A stretch of 64,000 nucleotides of DNA. It comes from Hippophae tibetana (Eukaryota; Streptophyta; Magnoliopsida; Rosales; Elaeagnaceae). This document shows positions 31,824 through 45,600 of this stretch, in pieces. Both the position numbers and the translations under genes were made by a program. The stretch is taken from positions 508,501-572,500 of the forward strand of contig JAZDXN010000029.1 of NCBI GenBank assembly GCA_037013495.1, in the 5' to 3' direction. The notes under the pieces were generated by a model. That model ran no database searches and was not told the DNA's origin. It worked only from the letters and a program-made list of their open reading frames with translations. Numbering within the stretch: position 1 is the first letter of the stretch; every line of letters begins with the position of its first letter.

Positions 31824-34800
31824 GACTGCCAACTACCGATGCATAAGGCACCTTACTTATTTCCGATTTTTCCTTCTCACTTAAGGGACATTGACTCACA
31901 TTAAGTTTGAAATGGATTGCAAATGGAGAACTAACAAGTTTAGCTTTGCTCATGTTGAATCATTCAAGAACTTTTTCAACATACCATTTTTGGTAGGTCC
32001 TAAGTCCTTCATTAAAAAAGACTTGCTCAACTCCTTCTTCAACTTGTTAATCTTTTCAATATTTTGACCCACAATTAACATGTCATCAACATAAATTAGA
32101 AGAATGATAAAATCATCATCAGAGAATTTCTTGATAAAGATGCAGTGATCAGTCGTCGTTCTATTGTATTCATTTTTCTCCATGAATGAGTCAAACTTTT
32201 TGTACCACTATCTTGGTGCTTGCTTCAGACCATACAAGCTCTTCTTTAGTCTACATACCAACTTTTCTTTGCTTTTGACTTGGAAACCTTTGAGCTATTC
32301 CATATAGATTTCCTCATCAAGATCACCATGTAAGAATGTAGTCTTTACATCAAGTTGTTCGACCTCTAAATTAAGGCTAGCTACAAAACCAAGAACAACT
32401 CGAATTGAAGACATTTTAACTACTGGTGAGAATATTTCATCGAAGTCAATGCCTTTCTTTTGCTTGAATCCTTTCACAACCAATCTTGCTTTGTAACGTG
32501 GTTGTGAGCTACCTTCTTCACTTTTGATTTTGTACACCCACTTTTTTTGAGAGCTTTTCTCTCCTGTGGTAGTTTCATCATGTCAAATGTGTGGTTCTCA
32601 TGTAGAGATTTCATTTCTTCCTGCATGGCTTTTAACAACTCAGTCTTATGTTGATCAGTGATAGCTTCATCATAACTCTCCGGTTCTCCCCCTTCAGTGA
32701 GAATCACATGCTCGTTAGGAGAATATATATGACTTGGTTGCCGTACTCGAGTGGGTCTCCTTGTCCGTACTTCTAGTTGGACTTGTTCAGAAACGTTTTC
32801 TAGTTCTGAACTGCCAGCCGGTGGATTAACATTATTAGTATTTGGTGTAACTCCCCCATCATTAGAATTTGTTGGTGGAGAGACTCGGTCCAAATTAACT
32901 AGAATTTCATCTAATTGTGGTTTCTTGGATTTCTCAAAATCCTCGATTGTTTAGTCTTCAAGAAATACCACGTCTCTGCTTCTGATAATCCTTTTGCTAT
33001 TAGGATCCAAAATTATGTAGCCAAATTATTCATGGGCATATCCCATAAAGATACACTACTTCACTTTTCCATCCAACTTGAACCACCCATCTCTTGGGAT
33101 GTGAACAAATGCTCTACAACCGAATACTTTCAAGTGTTTGTAAGAAACGTCTTTCCCCGTCCAAAATATTTCTGGTACGTCGTAGTTCAGTGGAACTGAT
33201 GAAGAAAGGTTGATTAAGTCGATTATTTTCCTAATTGCCTCCCCCAAAAGGAGTTTGGTAGTTTTGCATTTGAGAGCATACATCTGACTCTTTCACAGAT
33301 GGTTATGTTCATCCTCTCAGCGACACTATTGTGTTGGGGTGTCTTTGGTACTGATTTTTCCAGCATGATGTCGAAACTTCTGTAGTACTCGTCGAATGGT
33401 CCACGATACTCACCACCATTATCTGCACGTATATACTTCAAACGTCTGCCAGTTTCTCTCTCTACTTTTACATGAAATTGCTTGAAAACTTCCTCTACTT
33501 GATCTTTAGTTTTCAAAGCAAAAATCCATACTTTTCTAGACTGGTCATTAATAAAGGTCACATAATAGTGAGCACCTCCTAGTGACTTACAACTCATTGT
33601 ACAAACATCTGTGTGTATTAAATCTAGAATATTTTCCTTTCTAGATGGTACGAGACTACGAAATGCAACTCTATGTTGTTTTCCCATAATATAGTCAACA
33701 CAAGTTTGCAAGGGTGTACCTTTCATTCCTAGCAAGAGCTCATTCTTGGAAAGAATTCTGAGACCTTTTTCACTCATGTGGCCGAGTCGCTTGTGCCATA
33801 GCTTGATAGGAACTTCTTTCCTAGTGGTATTTACTTCTCCTCTAAACAACCTGACTTCTGTGATGTGGAGTGATGTATCTTTCTTGCCTTTCGCTACTAC
33901 CAAATTGCCTTTGGTGAGCTTCCATTTTCCTTCACCAAAATAATTATTGTATCCATCATCATCAAGCATACCAGTAGAGATCAAATTGAGGTGGATATCA
34001 GGAACATGTCTCACATATTTTAGAATAATCTGCATCCAAGATTAGTCTTTAGATAAATATTGCCAATGTCGACAATTTTTGATGCATCATCATTTCTCAT
34101 CCTCACACGTCCAAAATCACCTTGAGTGTAGGTTGAGAAGAATTCCCATCGTGAGGTGACATGATAGGAAGCGCCTTAGTCAACTACCTATGTCTTGGCA
34201 TGCAAGATTGACATAATCAGCATCTCAAACAATGACAACTTCTTCAGTGATAGTTATGGTGTCATTTTTTCGGGTTTCTGCTTCTTGATTTCTCGATTTT
34301 GCCTTTAACCTTTTACATTCTCGAATGAAGTGTCCAAGCTTTCCGCAATGATGCAACTTCTTGTCATGCCTTGATCTAGACTTCGACCGTCCTCTTTGTT
34401 GACTTTGGTTACGAGGATTTCTACTTTTACTTCTCCCTTGCCATTCTTGCTTGCCTTGTTTTTGCATGAAAACACTTTAGTGTCAGGAGTATATCCTTCA
34501 TCTTTTCGTCGAGACTCTTCATTTAGCATTCTGTCTTTTACCATATCCATGGTAAGCTTGCCGTCAGGAGCTGAGTTGCTAATTCATACAACTAGAGTAT
34601 CCCAACTTTTTGGTAGAGAGCTCAGCATCAACAACGCTTGTATCTCGTCATCTACAATCATCTTCATAGAGTTGAGTTGATCTACAATGCTTTGGAACTC
34701 ACTCATATGTTCTGATACACTGCTTCCATCTTTATACTTCAAATTGACTAATCGTCGCATCAAATTAGCTTTATTCTATGCAGTTGTCCTCACATACATT

Positions 34801-35066
34801 TTCTCCAACTTTTGTCAAAGAATGTAAGCCTCGTATTCATTAGCAAAATTTTGAAATAAGCTCTTGTCGATCCATTGTCTGATTTGAGCAGCACACTTTC
34901 GGTTTAGCACAGTCCAATCAATGTTTGCATTGGTTACTTCTTTCTCTTTCAGCATTATAGTTGGCTTCCATAGATCTTTAATGTATAAAAGATCCTCCAT
35001 CTTCGGCTTCCAAATTGCATAATTAAATGCAATCAACTTTATCATATTATCTGTGCTCTCCTCTAT
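31824..35066 (-). pseudogene. gag-pol polyprotein of Copia-3, 5' and middle part
   Basis: Reading leftward: gag (35045-34815, LIAFNYAIWKPKMEDLLYIK), zinc knuckle (LHHCGKLGHFIRECKRLK, near 34365-34310), protease region (34190-34070), a long open integrase stretch 34035-33223 (LWHKRLGHMSEKGL, CVDYIMGKQH, RADNGGEYRGPF, TPQHNSVAER), RT (32537-32295, LDVKTTFLHGDLDEEIYME; 32183-31950, LIYVDDMLIVGQN). The gag initiator is ATA (35066-35064) where Copia-1 has ATG. The protease DSG region and several pol positions carry stops. In places it is better kept than Copia-1 (270-residue integrase frame), so the two copies help read each other. Confidence 0.9.
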
Positions 35067-35233
35067 TTGAATCGTCAGTCAACACGTTTCATTGAGCTTG
35101 GTACTTTTCTGGCGATAAATAGTACTTCCAAATAGTACTGTGTGAATAGTACTTATGAATAGTACCTATCGACAAAACAGTACATATATGTGAACAATAC
35201 TTGTGAATAGTACATCTCATTGAATATAACCAA

Positions 35234-35246
35234 GACTTTGATACCA
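35234..35246 (-). other. Decayed tRNA-Met primer binding site of Copia-3
   Basis: On the minus strand TGGTATCAAAGTC sits next to the 5' LTR, differing from the TGGTATCAGAGCC of Copia-1 by two transitions. Confidence 0.85.
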
Positions 35247-35249
35247 CTT

Positions 35250-35744
35250 TGTTGTGAAAAATGGATGGTTGTAAAGAAATAAATTCCATACACCCAAGAT
35301 AACTTCACAAACCAAAATAGAACAAAAATAACACTAAATATTTTTGTGCGAAAAAACCTTCCAAAATGAAAGTAACAACCACAGGACCCGTAGGTAACTT
35401 AAAACTTCGACTATAATAAAATGAGATTACAAATTTAACATTTAGGTGGATCTATCACAAAAATACAATAAATATGTATCTTCAATTTATAGGTTTTAAC
35501 TTCATAAATTGACTCTTTCAATTTTTTTCTCTAAGAAAATTTTATGTTTACACTTTATGTTTTCTTTTTCTCTCAACTTTTGATACATGCATATATTGAG
35601 ATTGAAACAAAGGTTTTTATGGAGATAAATGATAGAAGTTTTTGACTTTTTTTTATTTTTTCTTTTTCTTCAAGCATTCATTGTTGAAGTTGAATGCTCC
35701 TTTTTTTATTTTACTTTGTTTTTCTTTGTTTGGTTGGACCAACA
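35250..35744 (-). repeat. 5' LTR of Copia-3 (right in the window)
   Basis: Top strand TGTTGTGAAAAATGG to TTGGACCAACA, 495 bp. It matches 21984-22519 and, in reverse complement, the Copia-1 LTRs. On the minus strand its outer end reads TGTTGGTCCAACCAAAC, close to the Copia-1 LTR start. Confidence 0.9.
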
Positions 35745-38530
35745 GATATAACTACAATATTACAAGAAGAAGAAGAGCCGCCAAACGCATGAATATAAAT
35801 ACTAAGGTTATTGGGACAAAATGGTTCGAGTTTAGTGGTTCTCTCTTGCGTTATCCTTATATTTAACAAATAAAGGAATACATTTTTCTTACCATTTTAT
35901 TATATTATATGTATATAGAATCATTTATTTCGTGAGAAAAATAACAGAAGGTAAATAAAAAGAGTTGGTTATAATTGCCAAAAATATATGCTAATATAGC
36001 ACCACCTAATTTGGTGATAGATAAAGTCATAGGCAAGATATTCGTGTATACAATGGAGCGTTGTTAAATGATAAAATATATTCATCTTTTAACTGTTTAT
36101 TGTTCATAAAAATAAAAAATATATTAAAAAAGAGAATGAGATCATCCAATATTTGTAATATAAGAGATATTATAAGATTTCTGATTTATACACGTACAAT
36201 GTAACTTGTTTAGTAATAACAAATACGAGACCATTACAATAATATTATTTATTTAAACTTAATTTATGTATTTTAAAACAGCATCCACTTATTTGATAAT
36301 ATCATTTTTTTTATTAACACTATGTAATGGAATTAAAAATATAATATAATAAAATGAAAGATAATATGGATTGGTTTTCTCTCAACCAAATAGTCGGTGC
36401 ATGATCATGTGCTGAATTTATTTTGATAGTCATACCTCTGTTTTTAATTATAAGGTTTTAACCGACCAAAAAACATAGCCACCGGGGCAACTAAGCTTTT
36501 GGTTATTCCGGAAAAATCAGAATTTATGGTGGATTCCATGTTCGGTTTAGAATAAAATAACAAGCTCAATGACTTAATTAATCAATCATTTAAATTAGTG
36601 CTAATTATTAGAGTAATCTATTCGTATGCTAGCATCTTCCCTTTCCAATATAATAATAAGAATATGAATACAGAAAATGTTTTGTACTAATAAATACAAA
36701 AAGTATCTTTATAATAAATACATATATTTTTAATATTTTATAAATGTATTACTTATACACGTATGAAACTCAGACCTTACAACTTTTACAACTCTCTAAA
36801 TGAAGAAGACTAAACATGCCCGAGTAAATATATTTACTATGAATGGCATTAACTTTAAGTTATTATACTTATCTAATGAATTTTAAGAGTGACAATTGAT
36901 GTGGTTTATATTTTGCCTATTTAATGAATAGATAAGGTTTTTTTTTTATTAAATTTATTAGCTGATCATAATTTTATTGAAGTAATCATTTTTGACTCAC
37001 ATGTCTTATATCAATTAAAAAATTCAACTAATATATAATATTTTAATAAAAAAACGTTTATAAAAATATTTATTAAATTTAATCGATATGCCATGAAGTA
37101 TGGTATATCAAAGAACATGTTTAACCTCTTACATTCAAAAACATTCTGAGACCAACCCACTGTCCGAATTTTACATTACAACACATTAAGAGTCTTACTC
37201 TTTACTTTTATCTCACATGGTCCTTTGTGTATCCCTACGGAAATGACACATGTATTTATAATATCATACATATAAGTATAAAGTATATAAGTCACACATT
37301 ATCTCTATTATTTCTTTCTTTAAATTTAGATTATCCCTTTACATTTTGATGTTTATCGTGTGGAGTAGGAAAATAGGCTACTCGATTGATGGAGTAGTGA
37401 CTAGATCGATCGGGAAATATTCCCTAAATAAACTAATTTTAATACATTACTAGATTGATCAAGGGATTTACTCGATCGATCTAGGATGGACTAGAATGAT
37501 CAAGTTTAATCAGGAGATTGATCCATATTTTTGGAATATTATTTAAATGATCATTGGATCGATTGAGACTACATTTAATCGATTGACCAATGTACTCGAT
37601 CGATTGAGCACTTGGCTAGATTAATCGAGTAGCCAATTATCTAATTTTAAAATGTATTTCTATTACAAGTTGGATTGGCTTTTTATATTATTCTCCTTAT
37701 TTTATAGACAATATGGTAACTCCACTCTAGCCTAATGTGCTTTAAAATATTCTATAAATATAGACCTAAGCACACATTTTAAATTAACCACAAAAGAGCT
37801 TAATTGTGCTTATTTTTTTCATTTTTTATTTTCTCTCTTATTTTACAAATATAAGATCATAATTTTTTAGCATTCTTTATTTAATTAATTAAACAAACAT
37901 TGATGGTTGTTTTGATTGATTAATAAGCTTAATTGATTTATGATAGTTTGATGATATGTTCTTATAGCTTCTTCTTTATTTTTATTCTTGAATTGTTGTA
38001 TCAAATAATTATGTTTGTCATATCATAATTATTTGGTTTAATTTCTAATCTTTAAAGAAGCTATCTTTATTAAACTTTATCTTAAACATTTGTTCTAGAG
38101 TTGTTAGTTATTTCGAATTAATCTAATATATTGTTTAAATTAACTAGTTAGAATTCTAATTATTGAATCTGCTCTAGAACACACATTTCGACTTGTGTTT
38201 ATATGGTAGCTTTTGAGGTGATAGAAGCGAAAGTTTGATTAACTTGTGGTTATTTGGGGGCATTACCTAGGTGGGTAGGATGAGTCCTAGCCTTATAACT
38301 GGATACTTATTTTTCATAGCAAATAGTTAGATAGTCCAATGGATCAATGGTTTCCCCTTAGGTCATTTATGTGGTCTAGGTCGTTTCCACCTACAAATCA
38401 TATGTGTTGATGTTTTTTTTTCCACATTGCTTTAGGTATACATGATTGGTTTTTTGGTCATTTATGAATTTTTAATTTACCATACATTTGCTAACTGGAT
38501 ATTTAAATTCATAATTAAATGAACTTTCAC
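35745..38530. other. Non-coding region, probably including an old LTR on the right
   Basis: No gene is supported. 35.75-37.3 kb is ordinary AT-rich DNA. 37.37-37.64 kb holds a cluster of CGATCGA-like motifs, described separately. 37.7-38.53 kb includes TCTATAAATATAGACC at about 37750, followed by T-rich leader-like sequence. It ends just before a decayed primer site at 38531, so it is likely the 5' LTR of the degenerate Copia that follows. The left LTR boundary is not clear. Confidence 0.5.
37370..37640. repeat. Cluster of degenerate (A)CTCGATCGATTGAG motifs
   Basis: At least eight related short motifs occur in 270 bp, for example ACTCGATTGATGGAGTAG, ACTAGATCGATCGGG, TTACTCGATCGATCTAGG, TTGGATCGATTGAGAC, TTAATCGATTGACC, TACTCGATCGATTGAGC and TTAATCGAGTAGCC. 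Spacing is irregular at roughly 20-40 bp. The motif is self-complementary at its core. I do not recognise it; its place upstream of a decayed primer site suggests it belongs to an LTR. Confidence 0.6.
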
Positions 38531-40172
38531 TTGGTATTAAAATAAGTCACTAGATACACTTATTGTGCCTAAGGCCTTGTTATGGATCACTAAAGAAGGG
38601 TTTTCTACAATCCGAGAACTTTGCTTTGATGGGTCCAATTATCCATATTGGAAGGCCCATATGAGAGCCTTTATGGTTCATAGATGAAAGTGTCTTGCTT
38701 TATGGGTGTGAACCACCAACAGTTACCAATGATAATGTATCACTCCTAAGCTTAGGAACTAATGGACCAATCAAGATAAAATTGGTAGAAATTAGAATAA
38801 AAAAGGTATTAATGATATTTTAGTGTTGTATATACTGATGAGTTTCGTCGTATTTCTCATGTTGAAACTATTGACCATGTTTGGGATATTTTGAAATCCT
38901 CAACGAAAAGAATCCTTGAAAAAAAGAACACTTAAGTTTTCAAAAGGAGGAGAATCTAAGAGAACTCAAATCTATGAGTTCTGATGGTAAGAAATCTAAA
39001 TCTATTGGACTTCAATATTTTGAATGTATAGATTTTGGTCACTTCACATTTGATTGTGAAAGCAATAAGAACCAAACTAGAAGACCTTTTAATGCAACAC
39101 TTATTGACTCCGGAAGTGATAATGATAATCCTATTGAATCTGGCACCAACTGCTTAGTATTTACTAGAACTGTTAATGGACAATTCAATAAGTTTTACAA
39201 TAATTCAAATGATATGAAAAGTGATGTTGAATTTCTACTCAACCAATTTAATGTCACTAGTATTGATAAAGTTTTTATAGATTATGTAAGATGCAAAAGG
39301 ATAATAGCTAAAATAAATGACAAACTTAAATCTGTTGAAATAATTCCTCAATTATATAAAAATAAAAAATTGAATTGTTTAAACATGGTAATGTTTTGAA
39401 TTCAAGTCTTACATATGTTAAACATGAAAATAAGAATCTTATGCAGGAGCTTGAACAATCAATATAAGTAGTAAAAAAGTTAACAATTGGAGGTGAAAGG
39501 TAGAGCAAAGTTCTAGCTTATGGAAATCTAGTTGGAGACAAGAGAGAGCTAGTATATATAGAAGAGTATGTTATGCCATCATTATCAAAATCAACTAAAT
39601 ATGTCAAACCTTCAAACCTATCATCCTCATATGATTAACATGACATTGGTTATAAGGATGAGAGTTCCACTCCTTCAACATCAAAAATCACATCTATAAG
39701 GCCTTCTAATCCTATTCCTTATGCAACCAATTATACACAAAGAATAGTTTCTTATATGATTGAAAAATCTATTAAGTTTGTCCTTGTATGTCATCATTGT
39801 GATAGTAAATGTCATATTAGGCCCAAGTGTAGATTTTTGATAAATGATCCTAAATGTAATAATACTTTCCATGCTTCACATAGTGGAACTCATAACCATC
39901 ACCCATATATTCATATTACATCATATTCTAGGATGAATGAAGTTGTTGGCTCAAAGGGGCAAGTGAAATTCAATGCATTTAATTATAGGACCAATTATCA
40001 TTATCCTATCATGCATGCTGAAACTTCATTAAAAATGAATGAAAAATCTAAAGGTAAGTCCAAAAATATGTCAATGACCACTATGGTACTTGATTTCCAT
40101 CCCAAAGTTATAAAGAAATCAAAATTCAACAAAATTTGGGTTAGGAAAGATTGTCGTTTTTCGGTCATCTGA
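38531..40172 (+). pseudogene. gag of a degenerate SIRE/Opie-like Copia, plus strand
   Basis: TTGGTATTAAAATA at 38531 is a decayed tRNA-Met primer site. From ATG 38582 frames with many breaks give FDGSNYPYWKAHMRAFMVH (38626-38680, the DUF4219/UBN2 gag start), then a zinc-knuckle-like FECIDFGHFTFDCES (about 39018-39062), the middle spacer, and a second zinc-knuckle-like FVLVCHHCDSKCHIRPKCR (about 39777-39833). It finishes with KIWVRKD (about 40130-40150). This order matches the long gag of SIRE/Opie-type Copia elements. No protease, integrase or RT follows before the next remnant. Confidence 0.75.
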
Positions 40173-41548
40173 CTATCATTTATTATTCACTTAGGTATTT
40201 TTTTTATTACTTAATTGATCCTAGGGAAGCATATTTAGTTTTTTTGTTTGTTTATATTTTTATTGATGTTTCTTTAGTTAAAAAAAGATAAAAAAAAATA
40301 AAAAAAATGAGGGAAGTAGACCTACTATATTGACATGATCATTAAATACTATATTTAAATTTATTTATTTTTTGACTATGCATTGTGCAATAAATGCTTG
40401 TTGCAACTTGTGCATTTACTTATTTCCTACATCTAGTGATCAATCTCAATATGAACCTATTCATACACTCACTAGACACTTAAGTATGTCATGCTAGATG
40501 TTTATAATTAATTATGTGAGATTTTTAGGCATGATCTAACATTTATTGTGAAAATTATGACTAAACTCTATCTTTCACTGTATAAAATTCTACTATAGAG
40601 AGAAACCTAGTTTTAAGAAAGCTACATACTATGATATATAAAAGCTACCACAATGAGCCAAGAAGGTTGCCTCCTAACAGTGTGAAAATCATCATGCTAG
40701 TTATATTGACTCAGACATGATTCCTTTGCAAAAAAATAATAATATGATAAAGGAAATAGTTGTAAAAATATTACAAAATCTTTTGTGTGCATAAATAAAG
40801 GAGCCACAATTGGTTATATAAAAAGAAAATAAATAATTAATCCCTCACAAAAAAAGTATTAATAAAAGAGGGGAATATAAAAAATTAAATTAAAATTTTC
40901 TTTTGGTAAGTAAATTGTTTTTTCAATTATGAATTCAATTGCAATTTTTTTATGATAGGTGATATTCTTTCTTTTGAAACTTTCATAACTGATCATAAAT
41001 AAACAAATTAACATCCTATTGTAGTTCAGACACATATTTTTCTTTTGGTGATTTTGGATATGTTACCATATGTCATCATATGTTTGTGTGTCTTGTGTAC
41101 ATATATTTATATTGTCAATGGATAGTCACATTTTGAATAAAATTAATTTCATATTTTATGTGCACTATTATAGTCATGATAAGCTAAGTCTATTATCCTC
41201 AATTCAAGAAAATTATATATATCAGTTTTTATAAAAACAATAGTCTAATTTATTTAGAGGAGTGGTAGAACTTAAAGGAAGTTTATTAATTTTTGGGAAA
41301 AATATTATTTTTACTCTCTATTTGGATTGTCTGAGCTTTTTTGTAGAAGTAATAGTATATAGGGAATAGTACATAGAGAAGGAGGAGGAGAAGTGCTCAC
41401 ATCAACTTTCATATGAGGATGAGAAGTTAGTTTCCTACATTAGGGTCTCAAATGCCCACGTTTACTACAATGGTGTCATATAGAAGTAATAGTATATAAG
41501 GGAAATAGGCCACTACTAGAGCGATGGGAAGAACTAGCCTTAGGTTAT
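40173..41548. other. Non-coding spacer between two opposed gag remnants
   Basis: AT-rich sequence with an A-rich stretch near 40280-40310 and no recognisable coding segment. It separates the plus-strand gag remnant (to 40172) from the minus-strand one (from 41549). Confidence 0.5.
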
Positions 41549-42621
41549 GTGTTCACATTCCTAGATAAAATAGGTTATAACGTAATAATTGACTTACCTT
41601 TTGGGATGGAAGCAACTAATTTCAACTTCAGTTCTTGGAAAATTGACTTAACAAACTTTGGTGCAGTCGATGTTGAAGTAAATGCCCTTTCATTATACCT
41701 AATTTCATATTTATCACCAAATGACTTAGTGATACTAATGATTTCATTTAACTTTTGTGACCCGATCACCATTTTGATGATAGAAAATGAAGATTAAGCA
41801 AGCTCCTTCTCACTTATATTGAGTATATCCTTTAAAGCTTTAATTGAATATTCCTTTTTCTTAAGGAAAGATTCCATATGAGCCACATAATTGTTGAGAA
41901 TTCCTACTTTTTCATGCAATTATTCCACCTCAACTTCCTTTTCAGTAATAGAAAATGGGAAATACTCCTTGCCATTTTTTAGCACAATTATCTACTTATT
42001 CAGTTGACCAATCTCAAAATTCCTATTAGATGAGGGATTAGAGTTCACATACATAGGAGTAGCCCTACTAGACGTAGAACACTTTAATTTATCATCAAGA
42101 TTTTTCATTTTCTCATTATTTGCATTGAACCTTTCTTTCAAATCAGTATATCTCCCTTGAATGATCTCACACTTTTTATTTGAGATCATTTTTTCACCAT
42201 CAATTGAGGACTTTCTTTCCTTAAGAGCAATCCTCAATGCACTTATTTCGCACTTCATTTCCTCTAGGCTCTCCAAAGCCCTTTTCTTTACCTTTTCTAA
42301 TTTAATATGCTCCAATAATAACTCATTGTAAGAATTGAGTGACTCATCTTGCTCATATTCATCATCTTCTGTAATCTTATTTTAAACATTTGAGGTGGTA
42401 ATAGATGGATCTATGATAGTACTTAAAGCCATGAAAGCTAAAAAGTTAATGTCATCCCTATATTCACTATTGGTGTAGCAATATGATCAGACTTCTTAGA
42501 CTTGAAGCATGTGATCTTATTAACATGGCTTCTACTTCGTATCTCACCCTCATTCTCTAATTATTCATCAATTTTTATAGATTTTGAGCCTTTAGTGATC
42601 GAATTTTTTCTTCCAACTCCA
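41549..42621 (-). pseudogene. gag (C-terminal half) of a SIRE/Opie-like Copia, minus strand
   Basis: Read leftward from 42621: a KNSITKGSKS stretch and a decayed zinc knuckle (ITCFKSKKSDHIAT, near 42520-42480). Next is a long coiled-coil part (42315-41992, KVKKRALESLEEMKCEISAL, AHLKE-like heptads), then GSQKLNEIISITKSFGDKYE and APKFVKS (41772-41575). The coiled coil and the GS-KL-EI motif are typical of SIRE-type gag. Its upstream half is at 47044-47900; the 42622-47038 insertion separates them. Confidence 0.75.
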
Positions 42622-45600
42622 TGATGAGTGTTCAAAAAGCACTAAAATTACCATGATTTTATGCACATTAATTGATAAAAATATATATATTTATATGATT
42701 TTATCATATATTTATATAAATCTGTCTTTTTGGAATCACGGGTATTTTTTTCCAAGTATTTTCGCTTAAAAAAGTAACTTAAAGACTCAAAGTAAAATAT
42801 TGGAGGCAATACATCACAAATATATTCATAAATTAAATGAGGAAAAGTCAAAAAAGATGGAAAAATTGGACAAAATGGGTTAAAAATGTCAAAAATGTTA
42901 AATAGGAGGAAATCGTGCACGCAGCCGCCCACTCGCGCCGCGCCACCATCTGTGCCCATCTGTGTGCATTGCCACGTCCACACCAACATGACGTCATCTG
43001 TATGATGTCATCATTCACTACTCTGCATTTCTCTATTTTTAATCATTTTTTCACCCACTTTTTTCCCTCATCACCTATATATACCTTCATTCTCTTCATA
43101 ACTAAACACACCTAAAAACACATCTTCTCTTCTCTTTATTTCTCTTCTCTTTCTGATTATGTTATTTTAACTTAAAAAAAATTAAAGAATAAAAAAAAAT
43201 TCTGAAACTATCTCCAAAATTTTAAAGTTTTAATTACAATCTAAGGAGTTAGTTGTTTTGTTTGATCTAGGCACAATTGTGTTTTGATGCCTTAATTATT
43301 TGATTTGCATCTAGATGTGGGTTATCTAAAATCCTCAAGCATGCCCTTAGTTTTAAGTACAAAAAAATTTGAAAATCAATAAGGTATGACTGAAAACGTA
43401 TAGGTAGACAACCTTGTCTTACCTATAGGTTTGATTGACTCAATGACGAGGGGAAATTGAGTTTACTTAAAATACAATCCCTAAGTTACATCTTGCTAAG
43501 ACGTTAAACTAAGCGTTGGATGGGAGGCAACCCATCATTTTAGGTAATTTTCTTTTATTTCTTTTATTTCTATTGTTTATTTTAGTTTAATTACATGTAA
43601 ATAATTTTAAAATTGTTAAAACTAGAAATATTTGTTGAGATGTTAGAAGTTCACATCGATCTGTCTGTGTGAACTTTATTGATGAATATGATGGATGCAC
43701 CTGCATTTCTCTATTACTACTTACACATTCTCAGGAAATATGTAATCTTTCTTCTCTTTTCTCTTTATCTTTAATTTACAGTTGTTACATTGAGGACAAT
43801 GTAAGTTCTAGGTTGGGGGTGGTGAAAAGTTACCATGCTTAAAAAAAACTTTTAAGAAAAATAATTTTTTTTATTTTATGTTCACATTTTCATTTTCATT
43901 GTGTTTGGTTTTATTTTCTTTGTGTGATTTAGTAATTTTTGTAATTTTAAAATTAATTTAAAAAAAAATTCTCACAAAAATTTATCATTTCTTTAAATCA
44001 AATTTAAGTAAATAGTTAAGTCTTTTGTACTGTTAGATTAATTTTTGAAAACATATAATGAAATATTTTGTAATTGTTTTTGGTAATTAGTTAGTTTTTT
44101 ATCATAACTAGTATTTCTTGATAAAATGTGGAAATTATATTAAATCCAAAATCGGTGTTTATGAATTTTTTTAGTGGAGACTAACTTTGTGAGATATAAT
44201 TTGAGCCTAATTTCCCTTATTCACAGTGAAATATATATTTTTTCTACTCCAAACACATTTCTTATTTCTTCAATTTTTAGATGATCTTTATAGGTATTAG
44301 CATTGAATGTATGAATTTTTTTCTCATCTTAATAGAGTATCGTATATTTTTTATTATTATTTTTGCTTAGATTAAATGATTTGAGTAGAAATTGATAGTA
44401 TATGCTTATATCTCATTCATGCATGACTGCTACAAAAAAAAGACATATATGGGGTTACCTAACCCAAAATCAAACAAAAAAAGCCCCAAAATTAACCACT
44501 CACTAAAATCTAAAAAAAATGTATAATGTGTACATGGGTTGACTCTCTAATATATATATATATATTGAAAAATATCTTCAAAAAAAAATAGAGAGATAAA
44601 TAATATATAATATAATCTACATACTATGACTCACATTGCCTACAAAGTTGTGAGTAAAGGCTAGTTACAAAAGAAAGATATAGGAAGTAATTCCCTAAAA
44701 AGTCATTGCATTTTTTTCATATGAAAAAGGCATATATCTTGAATTTTTTTCTTAATGAGTTTGATTTATGCATAAAAATAATTTTTATATATGATATCTT
44801 TATAATTTATATATTTGATTCCTTTCATGAGATCAACATCAAAATAACACTTTGAGCCTTTATTCTTTATACATATGCGAACATATTAGTTGATTTCTAT
44901 ACATTAAATATTTCACAAATAAATTAGTATGACTGTTTGAACCTATATGATTCAGTGTTTTGAGAGTATTGACTAGTGAGGAATAGAGTCGAAGCGAATT
45001 TGGATTCTAGACACTGAAATTGGGTGAAATTAAATTGATACATTTTTTCTATGAAATATGAAAATTATTTTCGATTAATTATTATAATAAATCATGATTG
45101 TTTAAAGAGATTAAAATAACTTATGCTTGAGATTTTAATTATGATTTTAAAGGAGATTAAAAAATATGAGACATTTTTGTGATATGTTGTTTTCTTTTAT
45201 TCTTAAAAGTTAATTTTTGATTTTTTTTTGTAATTTTAGTTTTTAAGTTGATTGTTTTTATTATTTCTTTTTAATTTTTACATTTAGTTCAATGTTTGTG
45301 GGTATCATTACTGAAAACCCTCACGAGACTCAAACTCGTCCACTAGGGCAACCTAGGGGTTTAAAGGCTTGTTGCATAGGCTAAATGCAACCGTGTCAAT
45401 CCACAGAAGTGATTTAGGATAGTTTAATTTTTAGTTTTTATCATTTAGTTTTTATCGCTTCTACCGTGTCAATCCACAGAAAAATACCGAAGGCCATCAC
45501 AAATATATTTATAAATTAAATGAGGAAAAGTAGAAAAAGATGGAAAAATTGGACAAAATGGGTCAAAAAAGTCACAAATGTTAAAAAGGAGGAAAATGTG

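Larger units (their letters stand above)
21984..35744 (-). mobile_element. Copia-3: LTR retrotransposon of the Copia-1 family, split by CACTA-2
   Basis: On the minus strand the parts are 5' LTR 35744-35250, decayed primer site 35246-35234, gag-pol 35066-31824, then the 8640-bp CACTA-2 insertion, then the rest of pol 23183-22536, a purine tract (22520-22537, complement) and 3' LTR 22519-21984. Without CACTA-2 the element is about 5.1 kb, the same as Copia-1. The flanks GATAG (21979-21983) and GATAT (35745-35749) match at four of five bases, consistent with an aged target duplication. Confidence 0.92.

Noticed and set aside
37370..37640. CGATCGA cluster as a CRISPR or satellite array
   Set aside because: Units are degenerate and irregularly spaced in plant DNA; kept only as a motif cluster.
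42648..43115. ORFs of 66-113 residues on both strands
   Set aside because: They fall in the LTR-like block of the Gypsy-like element and are repeated with stops at 45.5 kb; no family match and no conserved frame.
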